A DNA stretch of 64,000 nt from Paraburkholderia sp. BL9I2N2 (GCF_004339745.1 NZ_SMGP01000001.1:2356001-2420000), one strand, 5' to 3'. Positions 35,159 to 44,746 are shown, counted from the first letter of the stretch. Numbers and translations: made by a program. The notes: generated from the letters alone by a model not told the origin.

Positions 35159-37344
35159 AGCCCGAACCACGACACGAGTCCGAGATGGTTGTGATCGCCA
35201 ATCGTGACCGGTGCGCGATACGGCGCGCGAATCGTATTCACGCCGCCCGCCGCCTTGATACCACCCGGCGCGTTGAACGAACCACCTTCAATATCCGCCT
35301 CGCCGGTCAGTTCGACCTGGCCGGTGCCACCGATGAACAGGCCGCCAGTATCGGCCGCGAAAATCGCCGACCACGAGTTGCCGAACCACGCTTTGAGATC
35401 GTGCGTACGATTGATCGCGGTGTAGCCCGTTACAGCTTGTGCGAGCGTTCTGGGCGCATCGAGTTTGAGCGTGCCTTCCGCTGACACCAGGCCGCCCGTG
35501 TTTGTGATCTGCGTGGCGGCCTTCAGGGTGATGTCATTGTTCGCCTGGATCACGCCGCCGAAGGCTTGCACGGTGCTCGACGAACTCGAACTGCAAAAGA
35601 AGAAGCACGTTCGATGAAACGAAGCCTGGCCGGTGAAGACGGCCTGCGTGAGCAGCTGGTCGCGCGCGGTGATTGAAATCGAGCCGCCCACGGTCGGGTT
35701 TTTCGGATCGATCTGCGCGAGAATCGTGCCGCCGATGTTGTGAACGTTCTGCGCGGCGATTGTCACGTTGCCGACGTTGGCGCTCAGGTAGGAAAGTTTG
35801 TCCGGATCGGCGAGCGCGCCGTAGTCCACGTTGAAGCCGTCGTCACGATGTTCAACGAAAATCAGGCGCCAGCTGCGGTCCGAATAGCTAACGGGCACGC
35901 CGCCGCTTACACCGGCCGAATGGTCGACTATATTGTCTAAGTCGCCGCCCGCTGTGATGGTCAGGTTCTGGTTCGACAGAATGCGCGCGTTCTCATTCGT
36001 CACCGAACCGCCGGCCGTCACGGATACATCGCCCTTCGCGCCGTACACGACACCGAGCAGGCCCGTAGCCGTCGACTGATTCAGCACGTTGCCCGTGGCA
36101 TTCAGCGTGACCGCGCCGAGCGATGCCTTGTCGAGGGTATTTTTCTGCTGGCCTTGTATCAGCGAACCGACGTTGGTGATATCGCCGGTGCTGATCAGCA
36201 CCACGCCGCTGGTCGCCGAGGCGATCACCGATTGCGCGGAGGCGTCCTGCGCCAATGCGATGCCCGCGCCGCTCACGTCGACGCCGGTGTTCGCGAGCAA
36301 GCTGCTGCCCGTCAGGCTGACGGCGCCACTCGCGGTCAATGTCGCCGCACCGCTACTCGTTTTCACCTTCGTGTCCGACAGCGCCAGACTGTCCTGCACC
36401 TGCACGTCGAGATTGTTCTGCGCCGTCAGCGACGTATTGGCAATCTGAACCGCCCCGTTCGACGACAGCGTGAAATCGCCAAGCGCCGCGTTCATCGGCC
36501 CGGCGCTGCGCACGCCCGGGCCCTTGTCGGTAACGATCAGTTGCACGCGGCCGCTCGTCAGGCTGCCGGCGGCGGTGATGTCAATCGCGAAAGAACTGGC
36601 CGTGGCCGCGCTGGCGGTGGGACTCAGCGTGAGCCAGTCGTTGCTGTTGTCGTTCGGCGAAACAGCCGTATTCAGCGTGACATGACTATTGCCGGCCACG
36701 GCGCGCACGTAAGCGGTCTGCGACGTGAAGCCATTGGTGAGCGGCCCGTTGATCTGCACATTCTTCGCGATCAGATCCAGTCCGACCAATGCGCTCGTCA
36801 ATCCCTGAGGACCGACGATGATCGTCCCCGTGCTGGTGTCGAGCACGATGTCCCGCTCCGCAATCCCCGCTACCGGAATGGTGTCCTTGAAACTGACGGT
36901 TCCGGTGGTCAGCGCGACACGGCCCGTATTGACGAATGAACCGCCATTCACCGTAATGCCGTTCGGATTGGCAAGTATCACATTTGCGCGCGAGCCGATT
37001 ACGTCGATAGGTCCGCTGATAATGGTCGGATTGGTGCTGGTTACCTGATTGACAATTGTTCTGGCGTTAATCCCAACGTTATTCAGCGAAGCACCGGCGG
37101 CGCCCACATTGAAACTGCTATAGGTGTTGTTCGAAACGCCTGCGAAGGCCGGTGCGATATTGACCGTCTGATGTCCGTTCGCTGAAGTTGAAACCGTGGT
37201 GGCCGTTCCGCCATCGACAACGATGCCAATTGCATATGTACTGCAAGGGACGGCAGCCAGAACTACAGAAATCAGCCTGGTCTGAAATTGGCGCCGACGT
37301 GGGCTCCCATGGCCCGCGCGGCTTCCCCGTGCATTACTGGACAT
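35155..37344 (-). CDS. Short TpsA haemagglutinin-like exoprotein
   Basis: 729 residues: signal peptide (VVLAAVPCSTYA), then a TPS domain with a NPNGITVNG motif, then about 400 residues of beta-helix repeats. It ends around VTIGDHNHLGLVSWFGL with no pretoxin domain or recognisable toxin. It is the first gene of the minus-strand operon and is translationally coupled to tpsB. It may be an adhesin or structural partner secreted by the same TpsB, or the remaining N-terminal half of an older effector. Confidence 0.8.
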   Translation of the reverse strand: MSSNARGSRAGHGSPRRRQFQTRLISVVLAAVPCSTYAIGIVVDGGTATTVSTSANGHQTVNIAPAFAGVSNNTYSSFNVGAAGASLNNVGINARTIVNQVTSTNPTIISGPIDVIGSRANVILANPNGITVNGGSFVNTGRVALTTGTVSFKDTIPVAGIAERDIVLDTSTGTIIVGPQGLTSALVGLDLIAKNVQINGPLTNGFTSQTAYVRAVAGNSHVTLNTAVSPNDNSNDWLTLSPTASAATASSFAIDITAAGSLTSGRVQLIVTDKGPGVRSAGPMNAALGDFTLSSNGAVQIANTSLTAQNNLDVQVQDSLALSDTKVKTSSGAATLTASGAVSLTGSSLLANTGVDVSGAGIALAQDASAQSVIASATSGVVLISTGDITNVGSLIQGQQKNTLDKASLGAVTLNATGNVLNQSTATGLLGVVYGAKGDVSVTAGGSVTNENARILSNQNLTITAGGDLDNIVDHSAGVSGGVPVSYSDRSWRLIFVEHRDDGFNVDYGALADPDKLSYLSANVGNVTIAAQNVHNIGGTILAQIDPKNPTVGGSISITARDQLLTQAVFTGQASFHRTCFFFCSSSSSSTVQAFGGVIQANNDITLKAATQITNTGGLVSAEGTLKLDAPRTLAQAVTGYTAINRTHDLKAWFGNSWSAIFAADTGGLFIGGTGQVELTGEADIEGGSFNAPGGIKAAGGVNTIRAPYRAPVTIGDHNHLGLVSWFGL

Positions 37345-38318
37345 TCCTGTTTGCCCGCAACTATTCGTCGCGGATTCTCTTGATGGATTCGCTCAATACG
37401 CGCGACCTGTGCGATCGCAGCTTTCGTACGACAAATAACGGTCCTTACCAGGAGGTTCTTTAGGTATATCTGGAAATATTTTTATTACGTTGAGCCTTCA
37501 GTGCTTCAAACTACGGTGCCCTGGGTCGGGAAAGATTTTTCGACTCCGTCACTGTCCGTCGGCGATCGGCCACACGCGACCGAGGCCGTGTGAAAACGCG
37601 TGCCGAGAATGGCCTTCGAAAAAATCGACCTTTCAGATCGCGCCGTATTGGCTTGGCAGCAACTCGGGAACGGTAAAACGACACCCGAAAACCGAGTACT
37701 TTTGCGTTTTCACACGGCCTCGACCCGAAGCAGCCGCCTGACTTTTCGCGCAGCGGACATTGACTAATGCGTCGCCAGACAAACTGTTGACGAAAAATTT
37801 CTGACTAAACATACTCGCACGCCCTTTTCAACGGAGAACGACGTGACGAGCGCTCGCATCGCTGTGCTACCTCGATAGATTTCAACGGCACGCCTGAAAC
37901 TTGTGTCGGCTCGTGAACAGTTCGTGCGGGAGCTGAGGGAATACTCCATTGAAAATCGCGCTCATTTGCAGCCTTGGGAACCACTGCTTCGTTGTGGCGG
38001 CGGTCATTGTCTGGTTAGCGTCGGCGATGATTCGGCGTCAGCGAAGGCAAAGCGCGGAGCGATAATTGATTGCAGATACGGTTGGTAACTTGACCGCACT
38101 TTGCGCAGAACATCATCGGGAGGCGCATTTGGTGGTGAGGCGGAGCGTCTCGAAAGCGAGTTTCTACTTCGGATCAGCCAACGCGCAATTTGAATCGCTC
38201 TGGATGTGACGGTGGAACCAAGCCACCATGGCCGTTTCGACCGACCACGCGCCCGGCTATCAACTTTCAATTGCACCGGCCGTTAACCCGGCTTTACTGT
38301 CTGTTTATCTAAACTGGT
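37345..38318. other. Upstream region of the TPS/CDI operon
   Basis: About 970 bases with no supported gene. It should contain the operon promoter on the minus strand, but I could not pick one with confidence. A 140-bp MITE-like insertion lies at 37582-37721. Confidence 0.4.
37582..37721. mobile_element. 140-bp MITE-like element with 18-bp perfect terminal repeats
   Basis: The terminal inverted repeat GAGGCCGTGTGAAAACGC occurs at the left end and its exact complement at the right end. The element is flanked by a 4-bp direct repeat GACC (37578-37581 and 37722-37725), consistent with a target-site duplication. There is no internal gene. The termini resemble ends I associate with IS5/IS1182-type elements, but the parent family needs a database search. 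Confidence 0.7.
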
Positions 38319-38747
38319 ATGCCATCTACTCTGCGGCGCAGCGTCGTGTCTGTCGTATTACGGGCGCTACCTGAACCTCGCATGACCGCTCGCGAGCGAA
38401 TGCTTCAAAGCGCGTACGCTATGGACATAATCCGAGAGATCACTCGACATTTCAGCGCCGATAGTGATCGTCTGAACGCGCCCATGTCGAGGCTCCAGCG
38501 ACCGGCCAACCTCGCATGCGATCTGATGGATTTTGTAGACCCTGTCATGTCGCTACTGGACTATGTCGGTATGGTGAATCAAGCACTAGCTGTTTGGAAA
38601 GACGAACTTAAAAAACAGCGCCCACGCCGGAGTGAGTTCTCGGCGGCTATCCGAAACGCAATGTTCACCGAAAACGACGCGGGGTGGCAACGCTACGCCG
38701 CACATATGGCGAAAGAGCTTGAATGGTTCAGTACAGGAAAGCCATGA
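38319..38747 (+). CDS. Hypothetical protein
   Basis: 142 residues (ATG 38383 is an alternative start, giving 121). It is soluble and mainly helical, with a hydrophobic stretch around FVDPVMSLLDYVGMVNQAL and a basic middle (KKQRPRRSEF). No family was recognised. It sits upstream of a membrane-protein gene on the same strand with 122 bases between. Confidence 0.45.
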   Translation: MPSTLRRSVVSVVLRALPEPRMTARERMLQSAYAMDIIREITRHFSADSDRLNAPMSRLQRPANLACDLMDFVDPVMSLLDYVGMVNQALAVWKDELKKQRPRRSEFSAAIRNAMFTENDAGWQRYAAHMAKELEWFSTGKP

Positions 38748-38869
38748 CATCCACCCGCCATTCAGGATGCGCACGTTGACAGGATGATATGCGGCACGCA
38801 TTGCTCGCCCCTTAAGCGTCTCATCGAGCAGAGTGATCAACAATCTCAATATCGGAAATAAATCGAAGC

Positions 38870-39610
38870 ATGGACGATCTCCTTAGTCTCAAGGGTCTTA
38901 TAACGATAAGCATCGCCAGTCTTGTTTCCATCAAGGCGTTACGGGTCAATTTCCGTGTCAGTCGGGACATAAACGTCGAGGGAAACGGCGACATTGTCAT
39001 CGTCAACGAAAAACTGGCACCAACGCAGAGAAGCTTCAAACTCCTATGGCAGATGCTGGTGCTTGCCATCGTGCTTACCTACCCGGTACTGGGATTGCAA
39101 TACAACTTCGTACTCGGCGTCCTTGCCATTATCGGTACCCCCTTGGCCGTCATTTCGCTCATCGTGACCGTTCGAGGTTACGGCATGTCGCGACTCTCAG
39201 ACATTTTCTATGTCATTGGCACTGCGCTCTCATGCTGGCTTGCGATATGTTCGCATCTGTATCTTGCTAACACGGCAAACAGTGCATCCCGGATATATCC
39301 AACCATTGGGTATCTGTCGGAAAACGGTCTGCCGAACCTTGGGCTCGGTGCGACATGGACAGGCATCGTACTTCCGCTCATGACCAGTTGCCTGTCCGTG
39401 GTCGGTTTCGCGGCGCTGCTGTTGTCACTGCTTTATTTCATGTCCGCTTATCTAACAGCCCGCCACTTCGACGATTCCGCTCGCTTTCTGTTGCACTACG
39501 GCGCAATGGCGATTGTCGGATTTCTGGCCGCTTGCGATGCGTTAGCAGCGTTTGCATTCCACGACTTCGCTTACATTGGTCGACTGCTAGGCTCTGTGTT
39601 GACTGTTTAG
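38870..39610 (+). CDS. Polytopic membrane protein, unknown
   Basis: 246 residues with about six hydrophobic segments (for example LVLAIVLTYPVLGL, VLGVLAIIGTPLAVISLIV, GFAALLLSLLYFM, YGAMAIVGFLAACDALAAFA). The N-terminus has one short hydrophobic stretch and a charged cytoplasmic-looking loop. No family was recognised. Confidence 0.55.
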   Translation: MDDLLSLKGLITISIASLVSIKALRVNFRVSRDINVEGNGDIVIVNEKLAPTQRSFKLLWQMLVLAIVLTYPVLGLQYNFVLGVLAIIGTPLAVISLIVTVRGYGMSRLSDIFYVIGTALSCWLAICSHLYLANTANSASRIYPTIGYLSENGLPNLGLGATWTGIVLPLMTSCLSVVGFAALLLSLLYFMSAYLTARHFDDSARFLLHYGAMAIVGFLAACDALAAFAFHDFAYIGRLLGSVLTV

Positions 39611-39763
39611 ATCGTGAGAGAGGTAGCACCCTTCAAGCTGATCGTGGCTCACCTGTTTAGCGATTCGATATTCAAACGTGTGCTCAAACAAGACCGCCGT
39701 CAAGTGAAAGTTTGAGCGTGAGGGCGATTGTTAAATCGACTCGCTTTCGCTGGTGAGGATCTG

Positions 39764-40663
39764 TCATTCTCGCTCAGTGATTCGATTGTCAGCAGCGATT
39801 GAGTCCATCGTCGACACAAGGCTAGCCAGCAAATCTCCATGATGTCGCCTCAGGTGTCCGTGAATATTATCGTTGCGGAGTAGACGGGCCATGAAACTTT
39901 TGGCGACCACAAGGGAAAGCATCGTATCTCCGATTTCATCCTGCACAGCCTGGCAGTCCTGCCGCAGCCTCTCCATTTCGCTCTCCATCTTCGCTAGGTC
40001 CTCTGTCGAGATTTCGCTTTTCTTTTTGGGCTTCGCTCCCTCGACCAGAGCATCTGAGCGGGTCGCGACGAGAATCATCTCCGCATAGGTAGCTGTAAAC
40101 TTGTTGGCCACAACCATCATTTCCGCGGCTTCGATTTGCCGAAATGGTTTCATCTTCTTCAACACTGCGAAAACCTTTGGTGCGGTCTGCTGGTTTTTGA
40201 GAATCGAAGCGGCCTCAGGCGCGATGCCGTCCAGTAGTTGTGCTCGCTCCCGAATGCTTCGGATATCCATTCGGAGCACTTCAGCAATTCGCTTCTCCGA
40301 CGCACCCTTGGCCAGCGCGGCCCGGATCATCTTGTGCTCCTGCACCGCTGAAAGGCGAGTGATATGCCGATTGAACGTGAAACCTTCATCATCTGTTGAA
40401 ATCATGCAGGGAGCAGTTGCTCTTCCCAGCTCTTTGAGTGCCTCAAGCCGCAGTCTTCCATCCAGCAGATCGTAGTCACCGAGATGCCGTGTTGAGCGAT
40501 ACACCGCGAGTGGCTCGATGACACCCAACTCCGCAATCGAACTGAGGATCGTTTTGTATTTCGACGTCGCCAGTGCGCCTTTCGTAAGCTGGGAGCTCGT
40601 TACGATTCTCTCGATTGGAATTTCGACAACTTTTCCTTCAAATCCGTGTTTGATGTTGCTCAT
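39764..40663 (-). CDS. RepB/ParB-like partition protein
   Basis: 299 residues. A ParB-like N-terminal domain (VEIPIERIVTSSQL, and LLDGRLRLEALKELG in place of the usual GERR box) is followed by an HTH segment (GASEKRIAEVLRMDIRSIR) and a coiled, charged C-terminal region of the RepB type. Its ATG overlaps the stop of the upstream ParB-like gene. In mobile elements this family is found with a second ParB-like protein and a large serine recombinase. No ParA ATPase is nearby, so a regulatory or recombination role is as likely as true partition. Confidence 0.75.
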   Translation of the reverse strand: MSNIKHGFEGKVVEIPIERIVTSSQLTKGALATSKYKTILSSIAELGVIEPLAVYRSTRHLGDYDLLDGRLRLEALKELGRATAPCMISTDDEGFTFNRHITRLSAVQEHKMIRAALAKGASEKRIAEVLRMDIRSIRERAQLLDGIAPEAASILKNQQTAPKVFAVLKKMKPFRQIEAAEMMVVANKFTATYAEMILVATRSDALVEGAKPKKKSEISTEDLAKMESEMERLRQDCQAVQDEIGDTMLSLVVAKSFMARLLRNDNIHGHLRRHHGDLLASLVSTMDSIAADNRITERE

Positions 40664-41574
40664 GGCATAAGCTCCGGTGGGATGCGTAAGGCAACCGCCT
40701 CGGGAATATCCGTGACGCCCTCGGCACGCAGAAGCGTCCTGAAATGCTCGTCTCCGAGGAAACGCTTTAAAGCGGAAGTGATCATCAGCAGCCTCTGCTC
40801 TTGTAGGGTGGCGTTCTGCACGACCATTTTTTGACGACGAACTTCGTTCTTGTAGGTTCGCAGCAGTTTTTGCGGGGTTGGTTTCTCGCGGGGAACAGCA
40901 CGGCCATGTATCTTTTTCCCTGACGCCTCCCGTTTGCTGAGAAGCCGCCGGACCCGCAGCAACTGGTCCCCGGTTAAAGTCTTCGATTCGTATGCCGCGA
41001 CCATCGCGGCCTGGACCTCCTCAGTCGGCGCGCGGGCAACTTCGACGGCAAGCCACAGGGGCATAACACGAGTTTCCACGGCCTGGATTAGACGCTGTTC
41101 GCCCTTCTCCAGCAATTGCAAGACGCCGTGAACGTAGCCGTCGTCAAGGTTCGTTTTTTTCGCGATCTCCTCGGTTGTGTAGCCCTTCGCACGCAGGACC
41201 TGCAAGCCGTTCAGGAGCTCTTCCGTCGAATGGCGGCGTCGTGCAAGATTCTCAGTCAGTGTGATCAGATATCGATCTATCTCGTCGGCACCGACAATGC
41301 AGCACGGAATCACTGTCTCGCCCAGCGCCTTCAAGGCTTCAAGCCGGCCCTGCCCGCACAAAACCTCGTGCCACTCGCCTTCCGCATCGTGACCGCCATG
41401 GGCGACAGTGATTGGGCGTTTAAGTCCCACCGACGCGATGCTCTCGACAAGCTGCGAGAAAAAATACGGATTACGTGTTCGCGGATTGAGTACACGAAGA
41501 CGCGCGACCTGGATAAGCGTTATCTGGTCGCTTCGCGAAAAGGCTGGAACGATCTTCTCGGCGCGGTCATTCAT
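40660..41574 (-). CDS. ParB-like protein
   Basis: 304 residues with a ParB N-terminal domain (ITLIQVARLRVLNPRTRNP, then VLCGQGRLEALKALGE), a TENLARRRHS motif and a KorB-like HTH (YTTEEIAKKTNLDDGYVHGVLQLLEKG). The C-terminal part is basic. It overlaps the recombinase gene upstream by 8 bases and the RepB-like gene downstream by 4, so all three form one translational unit. Its DNA target is unknown. Confidence 0.75.
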   Translation of the reverse strand: MNDRAEKIVPAFSRSDQITLIQVARLRVLNPRTRNPYFFSQLVESIASVGLKRPITVAHGGHDAEGEWHEVLCGQGRLEALKALGETVIPCCIVGADEIDRYLITLTENLARRRHSTEELLNGLQVLRAKGYTTEEIAKKTNLDDGYVHGVLQLLEKGEQRLIQAVETRVMPLWLAVEVARAPTEEVQAAMVAAYESKTLTGDQLLRVRRLLSKREASGKKIHGRAVPREKPTPQKLLRTYKNEVRRQKMVVQNATLQEQRLLMITSALKRFLGDEHFRTLLRAEGVTDIPEAVALRIPPELMP

Positions 41575-43210
41575 AGCTGACTCCCTTTAGTGGGACCCGG
41601 CGCGCGAGATGGCAAAGCATGCCAAGGTCATCATAGCGATATGCCTCGAACCCGAAGTCGTTGTGATCCCCAAGACGGACCATGTCCGAGGAGACATCGA
41701 TGGATGGCAACAGGTAGTAGTCCCGAATCGATCGTGCATCGAGCTCCATTCGAACCGCGACAGTAATGTCCGGACGCAACGCGTTGTCGAAGCGGATGAT
41801 CCAGCGATTCGAACCGGTTCCTGTCGGCCGACAACGCGACAGCGCCAGCGAAACCTTAAACTCTTCGTTGATCCACAGCAGCCCGGAGGCGGCGTCCTTC
41901 GCAACCCGCGCGCCTGCGTCTATCATCGCCCGTTCCGCAAGCGAGACGATGCCAGGATGCAGTTCGCGCAGCAGGCGATTGATCTCGACATAGCGATAAT
42001 CCCGGGCGGGGGTGTAGCCGATCAGGTCGTACGTTCGAAGCAAGCTACCAAAACGGCACGCGTATGCGCTGCTCGAAGGACAACCAGGTGCCTCGTCAAT
42101 TACGATTCCGGAGAGATATCCGTTTCGCAGCAGCAACTTCCGTAAGGCGTCAAGCATGTCGCTATCGGTCAAGCGGTACGATCGTGCCAGGATGATTTGG
42201 CGAGCGGCCGCGAACAGGATACGATCGACGATCGGTTCGAACGCGTTGTCTGCCCGAATCCATGAGGCTGGCGGATTCCGGATTCGTTCCTGTTTGAGCT
42301 TGAACGACACGCGGTTCCAAACATTGTCCCCAACGTACTTGTCATTGATCAGGATTTGATGAACGATGCCGCGAGTCCACTGGGTATCGCGATCGGTACG
42401 AGCACCAGCCTCGTTCAAGGTTGACGCGATTTCCGATTCGGAGCGTCCTTCTTCAACGAACCAACGGTAGATGGCTCGCACGGTCGACAGTTCGTGGGGC
42501 GGCCCTGGAGTTAGGATGACGCGGTCCGTCTGGATCGCCTTGTGCTGCCCTCTCTGCAATTCGTGCTTGTCGCCATTCTGTTCCACACGAACGCGGCGCA
42601 AGCCGTATCCCGCTGGGCCGCCTTGCCGAAAACCATTACGGATGTGTCTGCATTGGCCTGCATGCACCTTGACGCTGAGTTCCCGACTGTATTCGCCAGC
42701 CATTGTCCGTTTGACGCTCTTGATGATGCTCGACACCGGGCTGCCGTCATTCTCGAACTGCTCAGCGCAATAGAGCACCTTGACACCGGCATGTTTGCAT
42801 CGAATTTCATAGCTTGCGCTTTCGTCTGGGTCCTGGAATCGGCCCCACCTGCTAACGTCATATACAAGAATGACGGAAAAATCCGCTGCCCCGGACTCCG
42901 CATCCCGTAAAAGGGCCTTGAGCGAATCGCGACCGTCGAGACGCAGACCGCTTTTTCCTTCGTCCGCGTAGACGCGAACAACGTCCATGTTCCTGCTTTC
43001 GGCAAACGCCAGGATTACGTCCTTCTGATTTTCGGTTGAGTATTGTTGATGCTCTGTCGACATCCGCACGTATGCCGCCGCGCGGCCTCTTCCGCCCGCG
43101 TCTTTCGGTGTGTTGTTGCGTGATGTTCGTTCCACCCTGCCTCCCATGAACCTCAAGGGGTCGGCTCCGATCGCGTCCAGCTTCCCAGACAAGGAGGCGG
43201 GCGGCCCCAT
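41567..43210 (-). CDS. Large serine recombinase
   Basis: 547 residues from ATG 43210; ATG 43147 would shorten it by 21. The resolvase domain has the catalytic Ser51 in AAYVRMSTEHQQ, then VILVYDVSRWGRF and a GEYSRELS segment. A recombinase domain follows (GGPAGYGLRR, and NDKYVGDNVWNR). The C-terminus lacks an obvious long coiled coil. Such enzymes integrate, excise or invert DNA. It is divergent from a small HTH protein 44 bases away and overlaps the ParB-like gene, so it is probably the mobility or switching part of a separate module inside the island. Confidence 0.85.
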   Translation of the reverse strand: MGPPASLSGKLDAIGADPLRFMGGRVERTSRNNTPKDAGGRGRAAAYVRMSTEHQQYSTENQKDVILAFAESRNMDVVRVYADEGKSGLRLDGRDSLKALLRDAESGAADFSVILVYDVSRWGRFQDPDESASYEIRCKHAGVKVLYCAEQFENDGSPVSSIIKSVKRTMAGEYSRELSVKVHAGQCRHIRNGFRQGGPAGYGLRRVRVEQNGDKHELQRGQHKAIQTDRVILTPGPPHELSTVRAIYRWFVEEGRSESEIASTLNEAGARTDRDTQWTRGIVHQILINDKYVGDNVWNRVSFKLKQERIRNPPASWIRADNAFEPIVDRILFAAARQIILARSYRLTDSDMLDALRKLLLRNGYLSGIVIDEAPGCPSSSAYACRFGSLLRTYDLIGYTPARDYRYVEINRLLRELHPGIVSLAERAMIDAGARVAKDAASGLLWINEEFKVSLALSRCRPTGTGSNRWIIRFDNALRPDITVAVRMELDARSIRDYYLLPSIDVSSDMVRLGDHNDFGFEAYRYDDLGMLCHLARRVPLKGVSYE

Positions 43211-43254
43211 TTCGTTGCTTGCGTTCAGGGAATATAGTTTTGGAGGCGCGAAAA

Positions 43255-43605
43255 ATGTTGCCGACAACACGCAAGAAGTTGCGCTTGAAGAAGGAAGAGA
43301 TCGTCGCCGAATATCCCTTGGCAATTGCCATGGCACTAAGGCAGGAGCTCGGAGGCTCACGGCAATCGATCAAGAAGCTCGCTCGCTGGACCGGTGCGAG
43401 TGAAAGAACGGTCCAGAATTGGCTAGGTGGCGTTCGTGGCCCAAGCGGCCCGCACCTGGTGGCACTGGCCACGCATTCCTCGGCGGTACACATCGCTTAC
43501 TTATCCATGACTGGTAGGGAAGATGACGCGGCGATGGATGTAACAACGTCCGTTGCTTTGCTGCAAGAGGCGCTGGCTCTGCTGACCGCTCGTAGCTCTT
43601 CATAG
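43255..43605 (+). CDS. Small HTH DNA-binding protein
   Basis: 116 residues from ATG 43255, decided by GGAGG about 9 bases upstream. The central LARWTGASERTVQNWLGGVRG segment is a plausible helix-turn-helix, preceded by a basic N-terminus (RKKLRLKKEE). It is divergent from the recombinase operon with only 44 bases between starts, so it may repress both promoters. Confidence 0.65.
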   Translation: MLPTTRKKLRLKKEEIVAEYPLAIAMALRQELGGSRQSIKKLARWTGASERTVQNWLGGVRGPSGPHLVALATHSSAVHIAYLSMTGREDDAAMDVTTSVALLQEALALLTARSSS

Positions 43606-43954
43606 TTGGCCCGATTAATTCGGCAAAACTTGGTTGCCTGACTGTTACTGGGTCAATGCAATTGGCGTGCGTGGCGACGAAATGCAGCGACTCGGGTCGT
43701 ACCAATCGTGGGGCCGTTGGCGGGCTCAGCGTGAGGTCGCGCGAAAAGTGGAGCGCTGCTTTCTACCCGCGCTCAAAAATGAACCCTGCCGAAGCTGGGT
43801 TTTGCGTTTCTGCAGACACTGCGGTGGCTCATTACGGTACGGTACACCGTAACGGCCCAAGCGCCGGGCCGTTTGAACATGGATCAACAGGATTAACCGG
43901 TTATCTGATCCATGTTAAAATTGATCCACCAATTCAAATGATCCAATCCAAACA
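43606..43954. other. Intergenic region upstream of the resolvase
   Basis: 349 bases without a gene. It contains a TTACGGT/ACCGTAA dyad around 43835-43855 and the dyad/iteron site at 43876-43945. Confidence 0.4.
43876..43945 (+). promoter_or_regulatory. Nested dyad and TGATCCA iterons upstream of the resolvase (possible res site or operator)
   Basis: AACATGGATCA (43876-43886) pairs perfectly with TGATCCATGTT (43906-43916) around a central 10-bp palindrome TAACCGGTTA (43894-43903). TGATCCA recurs at 43906, 43922 and 43939, spaced 16-17 bases, ending 9 bases before the resolvase ATG. The layout fits a resolvase crossover/accessory site or an autoregulatory operator. Confidence 0.5.
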
Positions 43955-44554
43955 ATGCGCAAACTCTATTACGGGCGGATTTCCACCACGGATGGCCAGT
44001 CAGCCGCGAGCCAGTACGAGGACGCAAGAGCCCAGGGCGTGCAGGACAAGGACGTTTTCATTGATGAGGGTGTCAGCGGCTACCACGTTGCTCCTGACGC
44101 GCGGGAACAGTGGCTCAAAGCCGAACACGATTTGCGGCACGGCGGCATTCTTATCGTGCGCTGGCTCGACCGCATCAGCCGCCGTTACGACGAGTTGCAC
44201 GCCACCATGCGCCGACTAATGGAACTGGGCGTGCGGGTCGAATGCACACTCAACGGGATGGTTTTTGATGGAAAGGCCAAAGACGCCATCGAGAAAGCAA
44301 CGCGCGACGCGGTGCTGGCGTTCATGGCCGCGCAGGGCGAAGCCGATTATCTGAACCGCGCCGAAATGCAGCGACGCGGCGTGGCGATCGCGAAGTCGGA
44401 AGGAAAATACAAGGGGCGCGCACGGTCACATGACTACGCTGCAATCAAGGCATGGCGGGCGGAACGCGGCGCGAGTATCCGGGTGACTGCCGAGAAGTTC
44501 GGCGTCGGCACTGCTACGGTCAAGCGGGCGTGCGCCGAGGACATGCCGTCCTGA
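43955..44554 (+). CDS. Small serine recombinase (resolvase/invertase family)
   Basis: 199 residues. The catalytic Ser10 lies in YYGRISTTDGQ. It is followed by RWLDRISRRYDELHATM and a C-terminal HTH (GASIRVTAEKFGVGTATVKRA). The length fits Tn3-type resolvases and invertases. It could resolve multimers of the element or invert a segment; no invertible cassette with matching ends was seen. Confidence 0.85.
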   Translation: MRKLYYGRISTTDGQSAASQYEDARAQGVQDKDVFIDEGVSGYHVAPDAREQWLKAEHDLRHGGILIVRWLDRISRRYDELHATMRRLMELGVRVECTLNGMVFDGKAKDAIEKATRDAVLAFMAAQGEADYLNRAEMQRRGVAIAKSEGKYKGRARSHDYAAIKAWRAERGASIRVTAEKFGVGTATVKRACAEDMPS

Positions 44555-44746
44555 CCGGTAGCCAACCACGGAAATCAATGCGGCCGGTAATCAACAAGCG
44601 CGGCCGCACTTGTTTACCACGTTCGGAGGCCGCAACGGCGCGGCAATCTGCCGAACGATTTATTTCCACACGCTCTAACGCAGCCGGAGCGCCACACGTC
44701 AACATAGGGGCATGGCAGCGCCCACGCCGCGTCGTCGGCGTTATCT

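Noticed and set aside
37764..38276. Short frames of 60-90 codons on both strands upstream of 38319
   Set aside because: No domain, no good start signals, and several overlap each other on opposite strands.
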